Assembly: GCA_036267875.1 (NCBI GenBank)
Contig: DATAVE010000160.1
Location: 1-64,000, forward strand
Direction of reading: 5' to 3'
Origin: DASZTV01 sp036267875
GTDB lineage: Bacteria > Actinomycetota > Actinomycetes > JAFAQI01
DNA: 64,000 bases
Below the pieces are notes generated by a model. The model was not told the DNA's origin. It worked only from the letters and a program-made list of their open reading frames with translations, and did no database searches. How positions within the stretch are numbered: the first letter of the stretch is position 1; every line of letters starts with the position of its first letter. Both the position numbers and the translations under genes were made by a program. This document shows positions 17,439 to 25,883 of this stretch, piece after piece.

Positions 17439-19654
17439 TGGCCGCACGCAAGCAAGCCCCAGCGTCGGCGGCTGCCGCCGCGGATCGGGCTGCGGCGGAG
17501 ATCGAGCAGACGAAGTCGACGCTTCGCGAGCAGGCGCGCAGGACGCTGGGTGTCACAGGCGAGGACAGCACCGAAGCATTCAGGTTGCTGTTGCGGCGCA
17601 ACCGCTTGTCGGTCTATCCGATCTTCGCCCTCGGGATGCTCTTCATCTGCGACGGTTTCCAGGGAACCGCGCTGGTCATCCTGTCGCCCAACGTCGCGGC
17701 CGCGCTGGGACTCGGCATTACCGGGATCGGCGCGGCGCGGTCGATTGGGGCGTTTGCTGCGCTGGCATCGCCGATGCCGATGGCCGCACTGACTCAGCAC
17801 AAGGCCCGACGGGCGGTGCTCTGTGTGATCACCGGGATCGCGTGGAGCTTCACGACGCTGTTCACCGGCTTCATCGTCTCCTCGCTCGGCCTGTTCGTGA
17901 TCCTGGTCCTCGACGGGCTGAGCACGGGCACGGTGCTGGCACTGCATCCGCCGCTGATCATGGACAGCTACCACCCCTCGATGCGGGCGCGCGCCCTGTC
18001 GGCGTACTACGCGCTCGGTCAGTTCGGTGGCTTGGTCTGTCCGTTGCTCGTCGCGCTGCTGGCGGGCCCACTCAACCTCACCTGGCGTGGCGTCTTCCTC
18101 GTCCTCGGCCTCACCTCGCTGGCGATGTCGCTGCTGGCGGTGTTCCTGCGCGACCCGGGCTTCGGCAAGTGGGACACCGAGAAGCTCCGCGACAGTGTTC
18201 ATGCCTCACACGGCGAGGGTGATCAGCTCGCCAAGGACGAGGTCGCGCTCGGCTTCTGGGAGATCGTGCGACGGGTCATGATGATCCCGACGATCAAACG
18301 CATCATGGCCTGCGCGGTCGTCCTCGGGATGTTGCTCATCCCGTTCCAGACCTACATCTCGTTCTTTCTGCTGCAGCGGTGGAACATGGACGCGAGCCAC
18401 CGTGCGCTGTTCTTCGCCTATGCCTCCGGCCTGACCATCATCGCGCTGATGATCTACGGCAGGATCGGAGAGCGGCAGTTCCGACGTACGCCGGCTCAGG
18501 TGCTTCGCGTGACGGCTTACCTGCAGCTTGCGGGAATCGCCCTGCTGTTGTTCGGTGGGCTGTCGCCTTGGTTCGGCGGGATGCTCGCCGGCTTCGGGCT
18601 TGGCTCAGCCGTCGTCTACATCCTGTTTCCGGCAGTCACCCTCACGATCCTGTCGGTCGTTCCGGCGCACATGCGGGCGCACACCCAGTCGGTGTTCACG
18701 ATCTTCGTCGGCTTGGGCAGTCTGCTCGGCGCGCTGCTGCTCGGCAACGTCGACGACCAGTACGGACCGACGGTGGCGATCGTCGTGATCGCTGCGGTGG
18801 GCTTCTTCGGAGCGGGACTGCTGGTGAGCGCCGCGAAGTTCGTCGTCGGGGACCTAGATCGGATGATCGACGACATCCTGGAAGAAGAGGAGATCAAGCG
18901 GATCACCGCCGCCGGCACTCACCTGCCGATGCTCGCGTGCCGCGGCATCGACTTCTCCTACGGCCAGCTCCAGGTCCTCTTCGGCGTCGACTTCACCGTC
19001 GACGACGGCGAGATGGTCGCGCTGCTCGGCACCAACGGCGCCGGCAAGTCGACGCTGTTGAAGGTCGTCTCCGGCATCGGAATCCCGAGCAAGGGCAGCG
19101 TCCGGTATCGCGGCCAGGAGATCACCTATCTCGATGCCGAGCGCCGACTTCGCCTCGGCATCACGCAGATCCCGGGCGGCCGCGCGGTGTTCGGACCGAT
19201 GACGGTCCTGGAGAACCTGCGCAGCTACGGCTACAGCCTCGATGTCTCCCGGCGCGAGCTCAACCAGGCGATCGACTCCTGCTTCGAGGCATTCCCTCGG
19301 CTCCATGAGCGGCGGACGTCGCTTGCCGCCACGCTGTCCGGCGGCGAGCAGCAGATGCTCGGCCTGTCCAAGGCGTTGATGGTCAAGCCGAAGCTACTGG
19401 TCATCGACGAGCTCAGTCTCGGCCTGGCGCCGGTCATCGTCGGGCAGCTGCTCGAGATGGTGAAGCAGATCAACGCGGCAGGCACCGCCGTCGTGCTGGT
19501 CGAGCAGTCCGTGAACATCGCACTGAATCTCGTCGAGCACGCCTACTTCATGGAGAAGGGCGAGATGCGCTTCGACGGCAAGGCCGCCGACCTGCTCGCC
19601 CGTGACGATCTGCTGCGCGCAGTCTTCCTGCAAGGTGCGTCGGTGGCCGGATGA
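17438..19654 (+). CDS. MFS transporter-LivF ATPase fusion protein A
   Basis: 738 residues joining two transporter types. Residues 1-55 are a polar cytosolic lead, and about 57-470 form a major-facilitator-like membrane domain of about 12 helices with loop HKARRA and central charged loop near 240-275. The acidic linker LDRMIDDILEEEEIKRI (473-489) leads to an ABC ATPase of the LivF type (495-735). The latter has Walker A GTNGAGKST (531-539), signature LSGGEQQ (633-639) and Walker B LLVIDE (653-658). VEQS occupies the H-loop position, as usual in LivF. The locus encodes LivH, LivM and LivG on the next chain but no free LivF, so this ATPase should pair with LivG and tether the MFS domain to the ABC importer. 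Overlaps both neighbours. Confidence 0.9.
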   Translation: MAARKQAPASAAAAADRAAAEIEQTKSTLREQARRTLGVTGEDSTEAFRLLLRRNRLSVYPIFALGMLFICDGFQGTALVILSPNVAAALGLGITGIGAARSIGAFAALASPMPMAALTQHKARRAVLCVITGIAWSFTTLFTGFIVSSLGLFVILVLDGLSTGTVLALHPPLIMDSYHPSMRARALSAYYALGQFGGLVCPLLVALLAGPLNLTWRGVFLVLGLTSLAMSLLAVFLRDPGFGKWDTEKLRDSVHASHGEGDQLAKDEVALGFWEIVRRVMMIPTIKRIMACAVVLGMLLIPFQTYISFFLLQRWNMDASHRALFFAYASGLTIIALMIYGRIGERQFRRTPAQVLRVTAYLQLAGIALLLFGGLSPWFGGMLAGFGLGSAVVYILFPAVTLTILSVVPAHMRAHTQSVFTIFVGLGSLLGALLLGNVDDQYGPTVAIVVIAAVGFFGAGLLVSAAKFVVGDLDRMIDDILEEEEIKRITAAGTHLPMLACRGIDFSYGQLQVLFGVDFTVDDGEMVALLGTNGAGKSTLLKVVSGIGIPSKGSVRYRGQEITYLDAERRLRLGITQIPGGRAVFGPMTVLENLRSYGYSLDVSRRELNQAIDSCFEAFPRLHERRTSLAATLSGGEQQMLGLSKALMVKPKLLVIDELSLGLAPVIVGQLLEMVKQINAAGTAVVLVEQSVNIALNLVEHAYFMEKGEMRFDGKAADLLARDDLLRAVFLQGASVAG

Positions 19655-22551
19655 AGTGGGGCCGCTGGGCGATCCGGGTCGCTGCGTTCGCTGCTGCGAT
19701 TGCGGTGGCGAAGCTCGTGTTGGTCGAGTTGCACAAGCACGGACACCTCCAGACGTCCGCGACTCCGATGCAGGTCATCGTGCTGGGCGCGATGACCGGC
19801 ATGACGTACGGGTTGCTCGGTGTTGGCCTGGTGCTGGTCTACCGAAGCAGCCGTGTCATCAACTTTGCGCACGGGAACATCGGCGCGTTCGGCGCCGCGC
19901 TGTTCGGTGTGATCGCCGTGAAGTGGCATGTGCCGTACTGGATTGCGTTCGTCCTGGCGATGGCGGTCTCGGGACTGGTCGGCGTCGGCACCGAGGCAGC
20001 AGCGGTACGCCGGCTTCGCAACGCGCCGTTGCTGATGAGCGTCGTCGTGACGCTCGGCATCGGGCAGTTCCTGGTCTTCTTCTCCCTCGTCATCAACTCG
20101 ACGGCGGGTGCCGGCGCGACGTACCCGAGCCCGCCGTTCATGCCTACGTTCCACGTGCAGTCGCTCTTCGTGACGCAGGCGTACTCGGGGATGCTGATCC
20201 TGTCGCCGATCGTCGTGGTCGGGCTGGCGGTCTTCCTGCGGGTGAGCAAGTTCGGGCTCGGGCTGCGTGCGGCGGCGGCCAACCAGGAAGCCGCGCGGAT
20301 GGCCGGCATCTTTGCCGGCCGGATGTCGTCCCTCGCGTGGGCGATCGCCGGCGCGCTGTCGGCGTTCACAGCGATCCTCATCGCTCCGGCAGAGGGTTTC
20401 GTCAGCGGTGACTCGTTCGGGCCCGACCTGATCCTGCGGGCGATGACCGCGGCCGCGATTGGTCGGATGGACAACCTTCCGATCACGTTCTTCGCGGGTA
20501 TCGGGCTTGGCGTCGTCGAGAACGTCCTGCTCTGGGACACCAGCAACTCAGACCTCGTCCAGATGGTGCTGTTCGTCGTCGTCCTCGGCGTGCTGCTGCT
20601 GCAGCGGCGGCGTGGCGGCAGAGGCGAGGAGAAGAGCAACTGGGCCTCGGTCCAGGCGCTGCGGCCACTGCCGGAGCAGCTTCGACGCCTGCCGTCGGTG
20701 CGGCTGCTCGGCCCTTTGGTCATGGTTGTCTTCTTCGGTGTGCTGGCGCTGGCGCCGCTCGCGATCGACAACAGTGGCTCGGTCACCCTCATCTACTTCA
20801 TCGCGGTTGCGGTCGTCGGCTTGTCGATCAGCCTGCTGACCGGGCTCGGCGGTCAGCTCACGCTGGGACAGTTCATGGTTGCGGCGGTAGGCGCCGTCGT
20901 GTCCTTCCAGGTGTCCAGCCGGATCGGCGACTTCCCGCTGGCGCTGTTGTACGCCGGACTCGCCGCGGGCGTCGTATCGGTGCTGATCGGATTGCCGGCA
21001 CTTCGGCTCCGCGGGCTGATGCTGACGATCACGACGCTCGCATTCGCGCTCGCCGGGCCGTGGCTGCTCAGCAGGTCGTTTGCCTTGGGTGACGGGGTCA
21101 ACCCCGGTGCGCCCATTGTCGATGGCCATCCGCTCGACAACGGCCACAACTACTACTACTTCGCGCTGGCCGTGTTCTTCATCTGCTTTGTCATCGCCTC
21201 GAACGTACGTCGCAGTGGTTTCGGCCGACTACTGATCGCGGTTCGCGACAACGAAGACAATGCCCGTGCGTTCGCGATCCGCGCGACGACCGCGAAGATG
21301 CAGGGCTATCTCATTGCCGGCTTCATCGCCGGCGTCGGCGGCGCGATCTACGCGCATTCGCGTACCGAGATCGACGGCTCGATCTTCGCGAGCAGGACGT
21401 CGATCGACGTTGTCGTCATGTCGGTGCTGGGCGGCATCTCTTCGCTGGCCGGCCCGATCATCGGGTGCGCCTGGATCATCGGCATCCCCAAGATCCCGAA
21501 TCTCGGCAACCTCGGGCTCGCGGCGACGTACTTCGGTGCCACGGCGATGATCCTTTGGCGACCGAACGGCCTCATCAGCTTCGTCGAGGCGCCGCGGCGC
21601 ATCGTTGTCACCGCGCTCGCGCGGCTTCACGGCATCGACGGCAAGGCTGCGTTCGCCGACCAACGATCGGTCGCGGTCGTGGCGTCGACCGCCGTCGCAG
21701 CTGCCGCGATTCCCGCTCGTCCGGCCGCACCCGTCCCGCCGCAACGGCTTGCGGTGCGCCCGACGATCCTCGAGGCCCGCAGTCTGATGAAGCGCTTCGG
21801 CGGGGTGACGGCGGTCAACGACGTGTCGTTCTCGGTCCTTGCTGGTGAGACGCTCGGTCTGATCGGCCCGAATGGCGCCGGCAAGACCACAACCTTCGAG
21901 CTGCTCGGAGGCTTCACCAAGCCCGACCGCGGATCGGTCACCTTCGAGCGGCGCGACGTGTCACACCTCGGGCCCGAGGGACGGGCGCGGCTCGGACTGA
22001 TCCGATCGTTCCAGGACGCCGCGCTGTTCCCGACGATGACCGTCGAGGAGACCGTGGTTCTGGCTCAGGAGCGGATCAGCGGTACGTCGTTCATCGGGTC
22101 CGTGCTCGCCATCTCAGGTCGTAGCGAGCGGGCCAAGAAGGCGCGTGCTCGCGAGCTGATCGCGATGCTCGGCCTCGACGCCTATCGGGATCGACAGATC
22201 CGCGAACTGTCGACCGGCACCAGGCGGATCAGCGAGATCGCGTGTCTGGTCGCACTCGAGCCGACCTGCCTACTGCTCGACGAGCCGTCCTCCGGCATCG
22301 CCCAACGCGAGACCGAGGCCCTCGGCGTTCTGCTCGACGATCTCAAGCGTCAGCTCGACCTGACACTGGTCGTGATCGAGCACGACATTCCACTGATCAT
22401 GGGAATCTCCGACCGGATCGTCGCGATGGCCGACGGTGCCGTCATCGCCGAGGGGACGCCGGACGTCGTGCGCAACAACGCGATGGTGATCGACGCATAC
22501 CTCGGCGGCAGCATCACCGCGATCGAGCGATCGGGGGTAGGTCGTGCGTAG
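19651..22551 (+). CDS. LivH-LivM-LivG single-chain ABC importer A
   Basis: 966 residues containing both permeases and one ATPase of a branched-chain-amino-acid-type (HAAT) importer. The LivH-like permease is about 1-318 (GMTYGLLGVGLVLVYR; RAAAANQEAARMAGI loop that contacts the ATPase). The LivM-like permease is about 350-645 (GLGGQLTLGQ; AVRDNEDNARAF loop). An Ala/Pro linker leads to the LivG-like ATPase at about 705-955: Walker A GPNGAGKTT (739-747), signature LSTGTRR (853-859), Walker B LLLDEPS (874-880), H-loop EHD (910-912). The LivF partner is the MFS fusion just upstream, with 4 bp overlap. Import is expected to be ATP-driven from the A1/A2 lipoproteins. An 8 bp overlap with the next gene continues the coupling. 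Confidence 0.93.
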   Translation: MKWGRWAIRVAAFAAAIAVAKLVLVELHKHGHLQTSATPMQVIVLGAMTGMTYGLLGVGLVLVYRSSRVINFAHGNIGAFGAALFGVIAVKWHVPYWIAFVLAMAVSGLVGVGTEAAAVRRLRNAPLLMSVVVTLGIGQFLVFFSLVINSTAGAGATYPSPPFMPTFHVQSLFVTQAYSGMLILSPIVVVGLAVFLRVSKFGLGLRAAAANQEAARMAGIFAGRMSSLAWAIAGALSAFTAILIAPAEGFVSGDSFGPDLILRAMTAAAIGRMDNLPITFFAGIGLGVVENVLLWDTSNSDLVQMVLFVVVLGVLLLQRRRGGRGEEKSNWASVQALRPLPEQLRRLPSVRLLGPLVMVVFFGVLALAPLAIDNSGSVTLIYFIAVAVVGLSISLLTGLGGQLTLGQFMVAAVGAVVSFQVSSRIGDFPLALLYAGLAAGVVSVLIGLPALRLRGLMLTITTLAFALAGPWLLSRSFALGDGVNPGAPIVDGHPLDNGHNYYYFALAVFFICFVIASNVRRSGFGRLLIAVRDNEDNARAFAIRATTAKMQGYLIAGFIAGVGGAIYAHSRTEIDGSIFASRTSIDVVVMSVLGGISSLAGPIIGCAWIIGIPKIPNLGNLGLAATYFGATAMILWRPNGLISFVEAPRRIVVTALARLHGIDGKAAFADQRSVAVVASTAVAAAAIPARPAAPVPPQRLAVRPTILEARSLMKRFGGVTAVNDVSFSVLAGETLGLIGPNGAGKTTTFELLGGFTKPDRGSVTFERRDVSHLGPEGRARLGLIRSFQDAALFPTMTVEETVVLAQERISGTSFIGSVLAISGRSERAKKARARELIAMLGLDAYRDRQIRELSTGTRRISEIACLVALEPTCLLLDEPSSGIAQRETEALGVLLDDLKRQLDLTLVVIEHDIPLIMGISDRIVAMADGAVIAEGTPDVVRNNAMVIDAYLGGSITAIERSGVGRA

Positions 22552-23566
22552 CCGCCGGCTGGCGATCGCCGCGTGGGTGATGGCGTTCGGGTTTGGCGGC
22601 GTAGGCGCCGCGTCGGCGCTGCCGATTGCCGGGCACGTCAGGGTCGGCGCCCATCTCATCCGCGACAGCCGGGTCGGCGACCGCGCTGAGGCTTGGTACT
22701 CGACGCCGTCCGGCTCGCTCTGTATCCCACTGGTCGGCTGCCTGCCGCTTCCACTGCCGGTAGCGCTGCCACCGCCGTTGAGCTTCCCGGCTGGGACCCT
22801 GCATGTCGGCGTGACGCTGGGCGCTGAGTCTGCGCGCGCCTACGTCGTACCCGACCTGCCTTCCGACGTAGCGTCGCTGCCGCCAACCGGGGTGCTGATC
22901 CTGCCGGTCGACAACAGTCCGCTCGCCGGGACGTTGGACCTCGGGTCGTCGCGGATCAAGGCGTGCCTGACCACCGGGCGAGCGCCGACGCAGCCGACCG
23001 CCAAAGCGGCCAGCGCCGGCTCACCGCCGTCCGTCGATTGCACAGTGTCGACGCCGGCGAGGTACGACGCGGCGATCAAGGCGTTCCGGGTCGACCTCAC
23101 GCCGTTCCTCGCAAAGTGGCAACACGGCCGAGCCGACCATGGGATCGCGCTGCTGCCTGGCTTGGCAGGCGCCAGCCGGCTGGCCGAGTGGCAGGTCGCT
23201 TTCGACGGCAGGGGATCGACCTCGCCGACGGTCTACTCGCTGCTCGCCAACGCCGGGTCGGGCCGGCCGCCGACAACGCCGACCCCGACTCCGAGCTCCC
23301 CGCCATCGATTGCGGCCAGTCCACCTACGATCACCGTCCCGCTACCTGGCGTGAGCGGCGTCGAGCCGCCAGTCGCGCCACCCGCGATCGCGCCGTCGGC
23401 GCAAGCTGAGGTCTACCTGGTCCGCCCTACGGGCTTCCGCTATCCGGCGATCTTCATCGCCCCGCTGGCGATCCTCGCCGGCGTCGTCTTCTTCGGCCGG
23501 TTGTTCACCGGCTCGAGTGTTCGACCACGCAGAACGAGAATGGGAGCTGAGAGCAGCGATGGCTGA
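22544..23566 (+). CDS. Membrane-anchored secreted protein A (DNRLRE-like?)
   Basis: 340 residues: signal peptide (about 1-27), an extracytoplasmic domain to about residue 225, a Pro/Thr-rich stalk (about 240-290), one C-terminal transmembrane helix (YPAIFIAPLAILAGVVFFG) and a basic cytosolic tail. The domain has blocks AEAWYSTP, ARAYVVPDLP and FRVDLTPFLAKWQHG followed by GIALLP. These resemble the carbohydrate- or galactose-binding-like DNRLRE beta-sandwich in layout; that assignment is tentative. It is a paralogue of the gene ending at 24864. GTG start inside the preceding gene. It probably works beside the importer at the cell surface. Confidence 0.8.
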   Translation: MRSRRLAIAAWVMAFGFGGVGAASALPIAGHVRVGAHLIRDSRVGDRAEAWYSTPSGSLCIPLVGCLPLPLPVALPPPLSFPAGTLHVGVTLGAESARAYVVPDLPSDVASLPPTGVLILPVDNSPLAGTLDLGSSRIKACLTTGRAPTQPTAKAASAGSPPSVDCTVSTPARYDAAIKAFRVDLTPFLAKWQHGRADHGIALLPGLAGASRLAEWQVAFDGRGSTSPTVYSLLANAGSGRPPTTPTPTPSSPPSIAASPPTITVPLPGVSGVEPPVAPPAIAPSAQAEVYLVRPTGFRYPAIFIAPLAILAGVVFFGRLFTGSSVRPRRTRMGAESSDG

Positions 23567-23888
23567 TCTAGGTACTGAGCGTCGGCAGCCGTGGCTGCGA
23601 GCGATCACCGATCCGGCATCGACCCTGCCCGTCTACCTGGGCGTGGTGGTCGCGGCTGTCGGGTTCGTGCTGCTCGTCATCGGCTGGTCCGACGTCGCGG
23701 GGACGGTCGACGTCGGACGGCAGATGCCGTACCTGATGTCGACCGGACTGCCGGGCATCGCGCTGGTGATGGTCGGACTGGTTGTGGTGAACATCAGCAT
23801 TCGGCGTCAGGACAGCGCCGAGCGCGCCCGGCAGATGAGCGCGCTGACCGAGACGCTCGACAAGCTGCGGGCGTCGGACTCGAAGTGA
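23559..23888 (+). CDS. Two-helix small membrane protein A1
   Basis: 109 residues from the ATG at 23559, overlapping the previous gene by 8 bp. It has two transmembrane helices (LPVYLGVVVAAVGFVLLVIGW and GLPGIALVMVGLVVVNISI) followed by a charged C-terminal helix (RRQDSAERARQMSALTETLD) likely to lie in the cytosol. It is a homologue of the 95-residue protein at 24580-24867. Family not recognised. Its conserved position beside the anchored secreted protein in both copies suggests a small accessory subunit. Confidence 0.78.
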   Translation: MADLGTERRQPWLRAITDPASTLPVYLGVVVAAVGFVLLVIGWSDVAGTVDVGRQMPYLMSTGLPGIALVMVGLVVVNISIRRQDSAERARQMSALTETLDKLRASDSK

Positions 23889-24160
23889 GTCGGCTGCGCG
23901 CGGTTGCGGTGCTGGCGGCGATCTTCGTCGTCGGCTTCGTGGCGTTCGGCTGGGCTTGGCACGGCGCCCGCCACGCGACGTACGTTCCGCTGCAGGCGCC
24001 GTGGGTGATCTCGGGAGGACTGGGCGCGATCGCGCTGGTCGGGCTCGCGATCGCCGCGTGGCACATCGACCTCGCGCGCCGCGACGACATCAAGCATCGC
24101 TCCGATTGGGATGACTTCACCCAGGACCTCAGCGAGGCACTGGCCGAGCGCCAGACCTGA
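23885..24160 (+). CDS. Two-helix small membrane protein A2
   Basis: 91 residues from a GTG at 23885, 4 bp overlap with the previous stop. Two predicted helices (VAVLAAIFVVGFVAFGWAW and WVISGGLGAIALVGLAIAAW) are joined by a short extracytoplasmic loop. A charged tail follows (LARRDDIKHRSDWDDF, then LSEALAE). It is a homologue of the protein at 24215-24583, sharing PW-ISGG-G--AL-GL. Last gene of transport operon A; unknown function. Confidence 0.75.
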   Translation: MSRLRAVAVLAAIFVVGFVAFGWAWHGARHATYVPLQAPWVISGGLGAIALVGLAIAAWHIDLARRDDIKHRSDWDDFTQDLSEALAERQT

Positions 24161-24214
24161 TCGGCGGTGCTAGTAGGCGCCTTCCCAGATCTGGCGTCCG
24201 CCGTTGGCGAGATG

Positions 24215-24583
24215 CTACTTCTTTCTGGTGCGCGCCGGCTTGGCCGGTATGGCGAGCTGCGCGACGGCCGATCGAAGCTCGCGGGCGAAGCCGGCAAGCT
24301 CGTGCACATGCCGCGCCTCTTCGCGGCGGCTCAGATGCGCCGACAGCGCCGCGGCCGAAAGCCCAGCAAGAGCCAGTCCGCCGATCCCGCCGGAGATCAG
24401 CCACGGCAGCTCGCTCGCGACATCCCGGGTGTGGTCATCCCCGACGTAGCCGGCGATCATCAGGCCGAACCCGGCAAGGACCAGCAGGGTGAGGATCACC
24501 GTCGCACGAACGCCCGGGTCGAGCAGGCTGGCCACCCAACGGGGCAGCGTCAGCGTGACCTGCTCGCGTCCCTTGTCAGTCAT
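24215..24583 (-). CDS. Two-helix small membrane protein B2
   Basis: 122 residues, start ATG at 24583 overlapping the upstream stop by 4 bp. Amphipathic N-terminus, two helices (TVILTLLVLAGFGLMIAGY and LPWLISGGIGGLALAGL) and a charged cytosolic tail ending in lysines. Counterpart of A2 in the mirror-image copy of the locus. Last gene of the leftward copy-B operon, converging on operon A with a 54 bp gap that shows only weak dyad symmetry. Confidence 0.75.
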   Translation of the reverse strand: MTDKGREQVTLTLPRWVASLLDPGVRATVILTLLVLAGFGLMIAGYVGDDHTRDVASELPWLISGGIGGLALAGLSAAALSAHLSRREEARHVHELAGFARELRSAVAQLAIPAKPARTRKK

Positions 24584-24867
24584 CGACTCTCGATCGAGGA
24601 CCGGAGGTCGTGCAGCGCGTCGGTCAGGGCCGCCATCTCGCGCGAACGCTTGGCGCCGTCCTGTCGGCGGGCGGCGACGTTGATGACGACCAACCCGACC
24701 ATGACCAGTCCGATGCCGGGAAGGCCCGCGGACAGGACGTAGGGAACCTGCTGCCAGGAGTTGGGCTTGCCCGCGGCTTCTGACCAGCCGATGAGGATCA
24801 GCGCGAACCCGGCGAGGGCCAGCACGATGCCGACGTACGTCGGGATCCGGGACTCTGGCTCCGTCAT
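24580..24867 (-). CDS. Two-helix small membrane protein B1
   Basis: 95 residues, two helices (IPTYVGIVLALAGFALILIGW and GLPGIGLVMVGLVVINVAA) and a charged C-terminal helix (RRQDGAKRSREMAALTDALH). It is very similar to A1 throughout, including the RRQD motif after the second helix. Overlaps both neighbours by 4 bp, so it is part of a translationally coupled operon. Confidence 0.78.
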   Translation of the reverse strand: MTEPESRIPTYVGIVLALAGFALILIGWSEAAGKPNSWQQVPYVLSAGLPGIGLVMVGLVVINVAARRQDGAKRSREMAALTDALHDLRSSIESR

Positions 24868-25883
24868 GACTGGTGTCTCCTTGGTGTGGCATCGGATGTG
24901 AAGACTCGTACGAAGAAGACCGCGCCGAGCAACATCAGCAGCGGCACGATGAACACGACGGGATAGCGGAAGCCGCGGCCGACCGTGGTCGGGTAGGCGA
25001 CCTCGGTCTGCGGTGCGATCTCGGGCGCACCGGCGGGCGGCACCTCGACTGTGGTGGTGCCCGGCAAGGTAACGCCCGGAATCGCTGGGGCCACCGTCGC
25101 GCCTGACGGCGTCGGCATCGGCACGATGGGCGTGCTGCCGCCCGGGCTCACCGATGCGCTGGTCGTGATCAGTGAGTGGATTCTCGTCGTCGGTGTTGCC
25201 GTCGTGTGGGCCGCGAAAGTGACCAGCCACGTCGAGGTCAGGGACTTGTCTGCAGTGCTTGGGCTGGGGATCAAGGCGATCCCGTCGCGCGGGCGACCGA
25301 TCTCCCATCCCCGCAGGAACGGCGTGAGATCGAGGGTGAAGGCGTTGTGCTTCGCGTCGTACTTCAGCGGTGCGTTGACGAAGCAGTCAGTCTTCGGAAG
25401 CGCGCCGGTGCCTCCAGACGGTGCGTCCGGAAACTTCTGAGTCACCGCGCAAGCCTCGATCTTCGCTGTCGCCGGCGAGATGGTGCCCGCCGTGGGACTG
25501 GTGTCGATCGGCAGGACCATCTGGCCGTGCGCGTCCGTGCCCTTGTGCACCGCGCTCAGGTCAGGCAGCACATAGGCGCGCTCGGATTCCTGGCCGAGGA
25601 TGTTGCCGACCCGGATCGAGTTCAGCGGGGCGAGCGAGAGCAGCTTCGAGACGATCGCGCCGAGCTGCGGGCACAGCGGGATCGACGCGCACTTCGGGAT
25701 CGGCAACGTGGTGTACCAGGTCTCGGCCACGTCGGGCACGCCGTTCGTCGAGGCGGGCGGCTGCGCGACGGAAGTGGCGTGGAAAGGGTTGGCACCGATC
25801 GACATCGCGGCGGCCGGGGTCAACGGCAATACGGCGACGCCGACCGCGACTGTGGCGACCGCGATACGTGCGAGGCGGGTCAT
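24864..25883 (-). CDS. Membrane-anchored secreted protein B (DNRLRE-like?)
   Basis: 339 residues from the ATG at 25883, which overlaps the upstream stop; the longer reading to 25925 runs inside the previous gene and is less likely. Signal peptide, extracytoplasmic domain with AETWYTTLP, ERAYVLPDL and FTLDLTPFLRGWEIG followed by GIALIPS, then a Pro/Thr stalk, one transmembrane helix (YPVVFIVPLLMLLGAVFFV) and a short basic tail. Paralogue of the protein at 22544-23566 with the same order of blocks; cysteine positions (KCAS, EACAV, TDCFV) partly match. Surface accessory protein of unknown ligand. Confidence 0.8.
   Translation of the reverse strand: MTRLARIAVATVAVGVAVLPLTPAAAMSIGANPFHATSVAQPPASTNGVPDVAETWYTTLPIPKCASIPLCPQLGAIVSKLLSLAPLNSIRVGNILGQESERAYVLPDLSAVHKGTDAHGQMVLPIDTSPTAGTISPATAKIEACAVTQKFPDAPSGGTGALPKTDCFVNAPLKYDAKHNAFTLDLTPFLRGWEIGRPRDGIALIPSPSTADKSLTSTWLVTFAAHTTATPTTRIHSLITTSASVSPGGSTPIVPMPTPSGATVAPAIPGVTLPGTTTVEVPPAGAPEIAPQTEVAYPTTVGRGFRYPVVFIVPLLMLLGAVFFVRVFTSDATPRRHQS

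Noticed and set aside
24161..24214. Terminator between the convergent ends of transport copies A and B
   Set aside because: Only weak partial complementarity and the 10 bp palindrome CCAGATCTGG are visible; not enough to call a terminator.
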